From Hirudinaria manillensis (Eukaryota > Annelida > Clitellata > Hirudinida > Hirudinidae), in the NCBI GenBank assembly GCA_034509925.1, contig CM067529.1, positions 7,851,501 through 7,915,500 of the forward strand: a stretch of 64,000 bases of DNA. Direction: 5' to 3'. Both the position numbers and the translations under genes were made by a program. This document shows positions 11,801 to 23,800 of this stretch, piece after piece. The notes under the pieces were generated by a model, which saw nothing but the letters and a program-made list of their open reading frames with translations, did no database searches and was not told the origin of the DNA. Within the stretch, counting starts at the first letter, position 1. Each line of letters starts with the position of its first letter.

Positions 11801-14800
11801 TCTCGTATGCGCGTCGTATTGTGGGACGAAGAGAGAGAGGGGGAAGGCAGGTGTGCAAAGACTCGACCGACAAGAACATCCGCCTGATCAGCGGGTGTGG
11901 CCCGGCCCCGGAGAACGTCAGAGGTATAATGGGCCGAAACGTTTGCAGATGGGGCTACCTCTCTGAGGATTCTTGTCGGCGCTCGTCCAGAGTATCAATT
12001 TCTACACCGATGCACATGGCATTTGACGCTCGGGAACAGACCGGGGGGCAACCAGGGAAGACTGGTGACAACCTGGAAAGACGGGTGACATCTCGGAAAG
12101 ACGAGGTCCACGCTCCCGGGCTAGCAACCCCGCGTGACAAATTTACTGCTACACCCCGAACAACGAGAACATGCCCCCAGGACTCCAGCCGAAAGGAGGG
12201 GGAGAATGACGAGTCCACCAACGTCAACAAGGATTACGACTACGCTTCACAACGGACTCTCGATTCAGGACATGCCTCGGATAATGCCAGTACAGATTGC
12301 AGGTGTTGCTGCGGAAGGACCTTCCCCACAAGTAGAGGAATGAAGATCCACAGGAGCAAGATGGGTTGTGCCGTGGAGTCTGAACAACGTACTGCCGCTT
12401 CCACGCTGGTGGGTAAATCGTCGAACGTCACCGGGCCGGACGCATACCACAGTCCCGTGTGTGTTTCGAGTTCACCTCCGGACTCCAACCTGCCAAGACC
12501 AAGGATCAAGTTCCCCACAACCAAAGAGAAAGTGGCATGGCAAGAACTAGAGAAGGTCCTGCTACGAAAGCTGAAGAAGCTCCTGAAGACAGAAAGCTCA
12601 ATGAAAGCCTTTACGGATGTCGTATTCGAGACTTGCATGGAAAAGTTTGGGCCCAAGGCCATCTGTTGCCGTGACCAGGCCGGGAACGTCCAGAACAGAC
12701 GCCAGCGAGAACTTCAGCAGCTGAGGAAGGAGAAGAAGGCGCTGCAACGCCGGTGGAAGCGGGCCAACGATGCAGAAAAAGAAGGCCTCTCCGTCCTGTG
12801 GGGTGAGGTGAAGAAACGGGCGGCTGCTGTTCGGCGGGCGGAAAAGGTCAGGCAGAAAAAGTACGAAAAACGCAGAGCAAGAGCGAGTTTCTTCAAGGAC
12901 CCTTACAAATACGGGAAATCATTGCTCGACCCACCCAAGTCAGGGACTCTCAGCGTGGAGCAGACCGTGCTGGAGGACCACCTCATCCGAACGTACAGCG
13001 ACGCCCACCGCAGCAGCCCATTGGAAGAGAGATCAGACATCCCGTCGGTCCCTCAGCCTGTCAGCGCGTTCGACCTAACAACGCCGTCCCTTGAAGACAT
13101 CAGGGCCATTGTGCGAAAGGCAAGGAATCGCTCAGCACCAGGAGCCAACGGAATCCCCTACCTGGTATACAAAAGGTGCCCCAACGTCATTAGGCTTCTC
13201 CACGGGTTCATCGAGGAGGCATGGAGATCGGGTACCGTGAGTGACGAATGGAAGAGGGCCGAGGGCATTTTCATCCCCAAGGAGAAGAACTCCAGCAGCC
13301 TCAACCAATTCAGGCCGATTTCGCTGCTGAACGTGGAAGGAAAGATATTCTTCGCCATCATGGCCCAGAGGCTCATGCACTTCGTGATGGCAAATCAGTA
13401 CGTCAATGCCTCAGTGCAGAAAGGAGGGGTCCCCGGCGTCCCAGGGTGTATAGAACACACCACCATGTTGTGGGAGGCAATTCAGCAGGCCAAAAGCAAC
13501 CGCCTCAGTCTGTACGTCGTCTGGCTGGACCTGGCCAACGCCTATGGATCCGTACCCCATCGGCTCATCTGGGACGCGTTGGAGAGTCACCACGTGCCGG
13601 ACCACGTGATCAGAATCCTCCAAGATTACTTCGATGGGTTCGAGATGAGGTTCACGACAGGACAGTTCACTACGGACTGGGTTCGGTTGCAAGTGGGTAT
13701 CGCCATGGGTTGTGCCATTTCGCCCGCCCTTTTCGTGCTGGCTATGCAGGTCATCCTCAGTACAGCTGGCCCGAGCATTCCGGAGGCTAGAATCGGCAAG
13801 GGACTGACCATGCTACCAATCAAGGCCTTTATGGATGATACCACTCTCGTCACGAATAGGAAACAGGTCATGCAGAGGGCCTTGGACGGGCTAAATGACA
13901 TGCTTGGGCGGTGCAGAATGGCATTCAAGCCCGCGAAATCTAGAAGCCTCGCCCTCACCAGAGGCAAAATTCGCGAGGATGTGGTCTTCTCGGTGGCAGG
14001 GCAGAGAGTACCAACGGTGGCGGAAGAACCCGTGAAAAGCCTAGGTAGGGTATTTGATGAAAGCCTGACCGACAAATGCCAGGATAAAGCCATCAGAAGG
14101 CTCGCTCAGGAAGGGATGGAGGCAATCGACAAAGTCCCCCTGCCAGGAAAATTCAAAGTGTGGCTGTCTCAGTTTGTTCTGCTTCCAAGACTCCTATGGC
14201 CTCTCACCATCTATGAGATCGGCCTGTCCTCCGTCGAGTCGTTGGAAAGGAGCTACAGCCGGAGAGTAAGATTATGGCTGGGTTTTCCGCCGGGACTGTC
14301 GTCGGTTGCTCTCTACAGCAAGAGCGCAAAACTGCGCCTTCCGCTTCGATCCATCGTCGAAGAATACAAGATTGGAAAGATCCGAACGCAGCTGATGATG
14401 AACAACTCCTCGGATACATCAATCCGGGAAGTTGCGCCGCTGCTGAGATCAGGAAGAAAGTTCAAGGCCCAGGAGGAGATCACCAAGTCGGAAGAAGCCC
14501 TAAAGTTCGAAGAAATAAGAGGTCCGGTGCAAAGCGACCGTCACGGCGTGGGCTGGAACCATTTCACAAGATGGTCAAAGGCGAGCTCTCCACTTAGAGC
14601 TGCGATGGTGATCCAGGAAAGGAGGAGGGAAATTGAGAGCGATCGAATAGCCAAGGCAGTCCAGCAGTCCCAACAAGGGCAATGGACCACGTGGGAAGAA
14701 GTCCTCCAGAGATCGATAACGTGGCAGGAAATGTGGAGCATGTCCCCATTCAGGCTGGCCTTTGTTGTTCGCGCGGTCTACGACGTGCTGCCCTCGCGCG

Positions 14801-17800
14801 ACAACTTACAACGATGGAGGTTGGCACAGAACACTGAATGCGCGCTTTGCGGAGAAAGACAGACACTCCGTCACGTGCTGTCTGGGTGCAGCTACGCCCT
14901 GGCGCATGGCCGCTTTACGTGGCGCCACAATCAGGTTCTGTTGGCCGTAATCGAAGCCCTCAAGACAGCCTGCTCCAGCGCCAACGCAAGAGAATCGATG
15001 CCTCAAAGAGCGACATACTTCCTACGAGAGGGCGCCTCCCAGTTCGCAAAGAACAGATGTACGTCAAAAAGGAGCCACCTCCTCGAGATTGCCAACGACT
15101 GGGAGATAGCGGCAGATATCGCAGGGTTGAGGCACTATCCCCAGGTGCTAGCAGAAAGTGGGAAAAGGCCGGACATTGTACTGTCATCAACGAAGGCAGA
15201 TGCACTCGTCCTGGCAGAATTGACAGTGCCCTGGGAGGATAGGATGGATCTCAGCAACAGTCTGAAGGAAGGAAAATACCTGGACCTAACGATGGACCTC
15301 AGACAGAAGGGGTACAGGGTTTGGTTCTTCGCCATAGAGGTGGGAGCAAGGGGACTCATCGGAAGGTCTACCTACGCGTTCCTGCGAGAGGTCGGCCTAA
15401 CCAGTAGCGCCAGGTCAAAATCCATGGCGAAGATGTCCAGGGCTGCTGAGGCGGCGTCGCAGTGGATATGGTCAAAGAGGGACGCCAGGTAGTCTCCCAC
15501 GGAGAACCGGGGACATTCCACCGACCAGTGCTCAAAACCACCTCTCGGCTCGATCCGCTACTCGAGGCGAGTATAAAGGCTGCTGAAGGCTTTTATAGGC
15601 AACGACCGAGTCGAAAGGTCACGCGGCTGTACAAGTGGCCAAATCCATCCAATCGAAAGCTTACCAAGCTCAACCAATTGGAAGACTCCGGGCATAGCTC
15701 CCTGAAAGGTCGGCGCTAATTACAGCTATTTAAGCTGCGTACCTCAGCTCTGCTGGCAGTTCGATGTCGGTTTCGGGCGCGAGAGTTGTAGTGAGCGAGG
15801 GTTGCGTGGCATGGCGATGGTCTCGTATGCGCGTCGTATTGTGGGACGAAGAGAGAGAGGGGGAAGGCAGGTGTGCAAAGACTCGACCGACAAGAACATC
15901 CGCCTGATCAGCGGGTGTGGCCCGGCCCCGGAGAACGTCAGAGGTATAATGGGCCGAAACGTTTGCAGATGGGGCTACCTCTCTGAGGATTCTTGTCGGC
16001 GCTCGTCCAGAGTATCAATTTCTACACCGATGCACATGGCATTTGACGCTCGGGAACAGACCGGGGGGCAACCAGGGAAGACTGGTGACAACCTGGAAAG
16101 ACGGGTGACATCTCGGAAAGACGAGGTCCACGCTCCCGGGCTAGCAACCCCGCGTGACAAATTTACTGCTACACCCCGAACAACGAGAACATGCCCCCAG
16201 GACTCCAGCCGAAAGGAGGGGGAGAATGACGAGTCCACCAACGTCAACAAGGATTACGACTACGCTTCACAACGGACTCTCGATTCAGGACATGCCTCGG
16301 ATAATGCCAGTACAGATTGCAGGTGTTGCTGCGGAAGGACCTTCCCCACAAGTAGAGGAATGAAGATCCACAGGAGCAAGATGGGTTGTGCCGTGGAGTC
16401 TGAACAACGTACTGCCGCTTCCACGCTGGTGGGTAAATCGTCGAACGTCACCGGGCCGGACGCATACCACAGTCCCGTGTGTGTTTCGAGTTCACCTCCG
16501 GACTCCAACCTGCCAAGACCAAGGATCAAGTTCCCCACAACCAAAGAGAAAGTGGCATGGCAAGAACTAGAGAAGGTCCTGCTACGAAAGCTGAAGAAGC
16601 TCCTGAAGACAGAAAGCTCAATGAAAGCCTTTACGGATGTCGTATTCGAGACTTGCATGGAAAAGTTTGGGCCCAAGGCCATCTGTTGCCGTGACCAGGC
16701 CGGGAACGTCCAGAACAGACGCCAGCGAGAACTTCAGCAGCTGAGGAAGGAGAAGAAGGCGCTGCAACGCCGGTGGAAGCGGGCCAACGATGCAGAAAAA
16801 GAAGGCCTCTCCGTCCTGTGGGGTGAGGTGAAGAAACGGGCGGCTGCTGTTCGGCGGGCGGAAAAGGTCAGGCAGAAAAAGTACGAAAAACGCAGAGCAA
16901 GAGCGAGTTTCTTCAAGGACCCTTACAAATACGGGAAATCATTGCTCGACCCACCCAAGTCAGGGACTCTCAGCGTGGAGCAGACCGTGCTGGAGGACCA
17001 CCTCATCCGAACGTACAGCGACGCCCACCGCAGCAGCCCATTGGAAGAGAGATCAGACATCCCGTCGGTCCCTCAGCCTGTCAGCGCGTTCGACCTAACA
17101 ACGCCGTCCCTTGAAGACATCAGGGCCATTGTGCGAAAGGCAAGGAATCGCTCAGCACCAGGAGCCAACGGAATCCCCTACCTGGTATACAAAAGGTGCC
17201 CCAACGTCATTAGGCTTCTCCACGGGTTCATCGAGGAGGCATGGAGATCGGGTACCGTGAGTGACGAATGGAAGAGGGCCGAGGGCATTTTCATCCCCAA
17301 GGAGAAGAACTCCAGCAGCCTCAACCAATTCAGGCCGATTTCGCTGCTGAACGTGGAAGGAAAGATATTCTTCGCCATCATGGCCCAGAGGCTCATGCAC
17401 TTCGTGATGGCAAATCAGTACGTCAATGCCTCAGTGCAGAAAGGAGGGGTCCCCGGCGTCCCAGGGTGTATAGAACACACCACCATGTTGTGGGAGGCAA
17501 TTCAGCAGGCCAAAAGCAACCGCCTCAGTCTGTACGTCGTCTGGCTGGACCTGGCCAACGCCTATGGATCCGTACCCCATCGGCTCATCTGGGACGCGTT
17601 GGAGAGTCACCACGTGCCGGACCACGTGATCAGAATCCTCCAAGATTACTTCGATGGGTTCGAGATGAGGTTCACGACAGGACAGTTCACTACGGACTGG
17701 GTTCGGTTGCAAGTGGGTATCGCCATGGGTTGTGCCATTTCGCCCGCCCTTTTCGTGCTGGCTATGCAGGTCATCCTCAGTACAGCTGGCCCGAGCATTC

Positions 17801-20800
17801 CGGAGGCTAGAATCGGCAAGGGACTGACCATGCTACCAATCAAGGCCTTTATGGATGATACCACTCTCGTCACGAATAGGAAACAGGTCATGCAGAGGGC
17901 CTTGGACGGGCTAAATGACATGCTTGGGCGGTGCAGAATGGCATTCAAGCCCGCGAAATCTAGAAGCCTCGCCCTCACCAGAGGCAAAATTCGCGAGGAT
18001 GTGGTCTTCTCGGTGGCAGGGCAGAGAGTACCAACGGTGGCGGAAGAACCCGTGAAAAGCCTAGGTAGGGTATTTGATGAAAGCCTGACCGACAAATGCC
18101 AGGATAAAGCCATCAGAAGGCTCGCTCAGGAAGGGATGGAGGCAATCGACAAAGTCCCCCTGCCAGGAAAATTCAAAGTGTGGCTGTCTCAGTTTGTTCT
18201 GCTTCCAAGACTCCTATGGCCTCTCACCATCTATGAGATCGGCCTGTCCTCCGTCGAGTCGTTGGAAAGGAGCTACAGCCGGAGAGTAAGATTATGGCTG
18301 GGTTTTCCGCCGGGACTGTCGTCGGTTGCTCTCTACAGCAAGAGCGCAAAACTGCGCCTTCCGCTTCGATCCATCGTCGAAGAATACAAGATTGGAAAGA
18401 TCCGAACGCAGCTGATGATGAACAACTCCTCGGATACATCAATCCGGGAAGTTGCGCCGCTGCTGAGATCAGGAAGAAAGTTCAAGGCCCAGGAGGAGAT
18501 CACCAAGTCGGAAGAAGCCCTAAAGTTCGAAGAAATAAGAGGTCCGGTGCAAAGCGACCGTCACGGCGTGGGCTGGAACCATTTCACAAGATGGTCAAAG
18601 GCGAGCTCTCCACTTAGAGCTGCGATGGTGATCCAGGAAAGGAGGAGGGAAATTGAGAGCGATCGAATAGCCAAGGCAGTCCAGCAGTCCCAACAAGGGC
18701 AATGGACCACGTGGGAAGAAGTCCTCCAGAGATCGATAACGTGGCAGGAAATGTGGAGCATGTCCCCATTCAGGCTGGCCTTTGTTGTTCGCGCGGTCTA
18801 CGACGTGCTGCCCTCGCGCGACAACTTACAACGATGGAGGTTGGCACAGAACACTGAATGCGCGCTTTGCGGAGAAAGACAGACACTCCGTCACGTGCTG
18901 TCTGGGTGCAGCTACGCCCTGGCGCATGGCCGCTTTACGTGGCGCCACAATCAGGTTCTGTTGGCCGTAATCGAAGCCCTCAAGACAGCCTGCTCCAGCG
19001 CCAACGCAAGAGAATCGATGCCTCAAAGAGCGACATACTTCCTACGAGAGGGCGCCTCCCAGTTCGCAAAGAACAGATGTACGTCAAAAAGGAGCCACCT
19101 CCTCGAGATTGCCAACGACTGGGAGATAGCGGCAGATATCGCAGGGTTGAGGCACTATCCCCAGGTGCTAGCAGAAAGTGGGAAAAGGCCGGACATTGTA
19201 CTGTCATCAACGAAGGCAGATGCACTCGTCCTGGCAGAATTGACAGTGCCCTGGGAGGATAGGATGGATCTCAGCAACAGTCTGAAGGAAGGAAAATACC
19301 TGGACCTAACGATGGACCTCAGACAGAAGGGGTACAGGGTTTGGTTCTTCGCCATAGAGGTGGGAGCAAGGGGACTCATCGGAAGGTCTACCTACGCGTT
19401 CCTGCGAGAGGTCGGCCTAACCAGTAGCGCCAGGTCAAAATCCATGGCGAAGATGTCCAGGGCTGCTGAGGCGGCGTCGCAGTGGATATGGTCAAAGAGG
19501 GACGCCAGGTAGTCTCCCACGGAGAACCGGGGACATTCCACCGACCAGTGCTCAAAACCACCTCTCGGCTCGATCCGCTACTCGAGGCGAGTATAAAGGC
19601 TGCTGAAGGCTTTTATAGGCAACGACCGAGTCGAAAGGTCACGCGGCTGTACAAGTGGCCAAATCCATCCAATCGAAAGCTTACCAAGCTCAACCAATTG
19701 GAAGACTCCGGGCATAGCTCCCTGAAAGGTCGGCGCTAATTACAGCTATTTAAGCTGCGTACCTCAGCTCTGCTGGCAGTTCGATGTCGGTTTCGGGCGC
19801 GAGAGTTGTAGTGAGCGAGGGTTGCGTGGCATGGCGATGGTCTCGTATGCGCGTCGTATTGTGGGACGAAGAGAGAGAGGGGGAAGGCAGGTGTGCAAAG
19901 ACTCGACCGACAAGAACATCCGCCTGATCAGCGGGTGTGGCCCGGCCCCGGAGAACGTCAGAGGTATAATGGGCCGAAACGTTTGCAGATGGGGCTACCT
20001 CTCTGAGGATTCTTGTCGGCGCTCGTCCAGAGTATCAATTTCTACACCGATGCACATGGCATTTGACGCTCGGGAACAGACCGGGGGGCAACCAGGGAAG
20101 ACTGGTGACAACCTGGAAAGACGGGTGACATCTCGGAAAGACGAGGTCCACGCTCCCGGGCTAGCAACCCCGCGTGACAAATTTACTGCTACACCCCGAA
20201 CAACGAGAACATGCCCCCAGGACTCCAGCCGAAAGGAGGGGGAGAATGACGAGTCCACCAACGTCAACAAGGATTACGACTACGCTTCACAACGGACTCT
20301 CGATTCAGGACATGCCTCGGATAATGCCAGTACAGATTGCAGGTGTTGCTGCGGAAGGACCTTCCCCACAAGTAGAGGAATGAAGATCCACAGGAGCAAG
20401 ATGGGTTGTGCCGTGGAGTCTGAACAACGTACTGCCGCTTCCACGCTGGTGGGTAAATCGTCGAACGTCACCGGGCCGGACGCATACCACAGTCCCGTGT
20501 GTGTTTCGAGTTCACCTCCGGACTCCAACCTGCCAAGACCAAGGATCAAGTTCCCCACAACCAAAGAGAAAGTGGCATGGCAAGAACTAGAGAAGGTCCT
20601 GCTACGAAAGCTGAAGAAGCTCCTGAAGACAGAAAGCTCAATGAAAGCCTTTACGGATGTCGTATTCGAGACTTGCATGGAAAAGTTTGGGCCCAAGGCC
20701 ATCTGTTGCCGTGACCAGGCCGGGAACGTCCAGAACAGACGCCAGCGAGAACTTCAGCAGCTGAGGAAGGAGAAGAAGGCGCTGCAACGCCGGTGGAAGC

Positions 20801-23800
20801 GGGCCAACGATGCAGAAAAAGAAGGCCTCTCCGTCCTGTGGGGTGAGGTGAAGAAACGGGCGGCTGCTGTTCGGCGGGCGGAAAAGGTCAGGCAGAAAAA
20901 GTACGAAAAACGCAGAGCAAGAGCGAGTTTCTTCAAGGACCCTTACAAATACGGGAAATCATTGCTCGACCCACCCAAGTCAGGGACTCTCAGCGTGGAG
21001 CAGACCGTGCTGGAGGACCACCTCATCCGAACGTACAGCGACGCCCACCGCAGCAGCCCATTGGAAGAGAGATCAGACATCCCGTCGGTCCCTCAGCCTG
21101 TCAGCGCGTTCGACCTAACAACGCCGTCCCTTGAAGACATCAGGGCCATTGTGCGAAAGGCAAGGAATCGCTCAGCACCAGGAGCCAACGGAATCCCCTA
21201 CCTGGTATACAAAAGGTGCCCCAACGTCATTAGGCTTCTCCACGGGTTCATCGAGGAGGCATGGAGATCGGGTACCGTGAGTGACGAATGGAAGAGGGCC
21301 GAGGGCATTTTCATCCCCAAGGAGAAGAACTCCAGCAGCCTCAACCAATTCAGGCCGATTTCGCTGCTGAACGTGGAAGGAAAGATATTCTTCGCCATCA
21401 TGGCCCAGAGGCTCATGCACTTCGTGATGGCAAATCAGTACGTCAATGCCTCAGTGCAGAAAGGAGGGGTCCCCGGCGTCCCAGGGTGTATAGAACACAC
21501 CACCATGTTGTGGGAGGCAATTCAGCAGGCCAAAAGCAACCGCCTCAGTCTGTACGTCGTCTGGCTGGACCTGGCCAACGCCTATGGATCCGTACCCCAT
21601 CGGCTCATCTGGGACGCGTTGGAGAGTCACCACGTGCCGGACCACGTGATCAGAATCCTCCAAGATTACTTCGATGGGTTCGAGATGAGGTTCACGACAG
21701 GACAGTTCACTACGGACTGGGTTCGGTTGCAAGTGGGTATCGCCATGGGTTGTGCCATTTCGCCCGCCCTTTTCGTGCTGGCTATGCAGGTCATCCTCAG
21801 TACAGCTGGCCCGAGCATTCCGGAGGCTAGAATCGGCAAGGGACTGACCATGCTACCAATCAAGGCCTTTATGGATGATACCACTCTCGTCACGAATAGG
21901 AAACAGGTCATGCAGAGGGCCTTGGACGGGCTAAATGACATGCTTGGGCGGTGCAGAATGGCATTCAAGCCCGCGAAATCTAGAAGCCTCGCCCTCACCA
22001 GAGGCAAAATTCGCGAGGATGTGGTCTTCTCGGTGGCAGGGCAGAGAGTACCAACGGTGGCGGAAGAACCCGTGAAAAGCCTAGGTAGGGTATTTGATGA
22101 AAGCCTGACCGACAAATGCCAGGATAAAGCCATCAGAAGGCTCGCTCAGGAAGGGATGGAGGCAATCGACAAAGTCCCCCTGCCAGGAAAATTCAAAGTG
22201 TGGCTGTCTCAGTTTGTTCTGCTTCCAAGACTCCTATGGCCTCTCACCATCTATGAGATCGGCCTGTCCTCCGTCGAGTCGTTGGAAAGGAGCTACAGCC
22301 GGAGAGTAAGATTATGGCTGGGTTTTCCGCCGGGACTGTCGTCGGTTGCTCTCTACAGCAAGAGCGCAAAACTGCGCCTTCCGCTTCGATCCATCGTCGA
22401 AGAATACAAGATTGGAAAGATCCGAACGCAGCTGATGATGAACAACTCCTCGGATACATCAATCCGGGAAGTTGCGCCGCTGCTGAGATCAGGAAGAAAG
22501 TTCAAGGCCCAGGAGGAGATCACCAAGTCGGAAGAAGCCCTAAAGTTCGAAGAAATAAGAGGTCCGGTGCAAAGCGACCGTCACGGCGTGGGCTGGAACC
22601 ATTTCACAAGATGGTCAAAGGCGAGCTCTCCACTTAGAGCTGCGATGGTGATCCAGGAAAGGAGGAGGGAAATTGAGAGCGATCGAATAGCCAAGGCAGT
22701 CCAGCAGTCCCAACAAGGGCAATGGACCACGTGGGAAGAAGTCCTCCAGAGATCGATAACGTGGCAGGAAATGTGGAGCATGTCCCCATTCAGGCTGGCC
22801 TTTGTTGTTCGCGCGGTCTACGACGTGCTGCCCTCGCGCGACAACTTACAACGATGGAGGTTGGCACAGAACACTGAATGCGCGCTTTGCGGAGAAAGAC
22901 AGACACTCCGTCACGTGCTGTCTGGGTGCAGCTACGCCCTGGCGCATGGCCGCTTTACGTGGCGCCACAATCAGGTTCTGTTGGCCGTAATCGAAGCCCT
23001 CAAGACAGCCTGCTCCAGCGCCAACGCAAGAGAATCGATGCCTCAAAGAGCGACATACTTCCTACGAGAGGGCGCCTCCCAGTTCGCAAAGAACAGATGT
23101 ACGTCAAAAAGGAGCCACCTCCTCGAGATTGCCAACGACTGGGAGATAGCGGCAGATATCGCAGGGTTGAGGCACTATCCCCAGGTGCTAGCAGAAAGTG
23201 GGAAAAGGCCGGACATTGTACTGTCATCAACGAAGGCAGATGCACTCGTCCTGGCAGAATTGACAGTGCCCTGGGAGGATAGGATGGATCTCAGCAACAG
23301 TCTGAAGGAAGGAAAATACCTGGACCTAACGATGGACCTCAGACAGAAGGGGTACAGGGTTTGGTTCTTCGCCATAGAGGTGGGAGCAAGGGGACTCATC
23401 GGAAGGTCTACCTACGCGTTCCTGCGAGAGGTCGGCCTAACCAGTAGCGCCAGGTCAAAATCCATGGCGAAGATGTCCAGGGCTGCTGAGGCGGCGTCGC
23501 AGTGGATATGGTCAAAGAGGGACGCCAGGTAGTCTCCCACGGAGAACCGGGGACATTCCACCGACCAGTGCTCAAAACCACCTCTCGGCTCGATCCGCTA
23601 CTCGAGGCGAGTATAAAGGCTGCTGAAGGCTTTTATAGGCAACGACCGAGTCGAAAGGTCACGCGGCTGTACAAGTGGCCAAATCCATCCAATCGAAAGC
23701 TTACCAAGCTCAACCAATTGGAAGACTCCGGGCATAGCTCCCTGAAAGGTCGGCGCTAATTACAGCTATTTAAGCTGCGTACCTCAGCTCTGCTGGCAGT

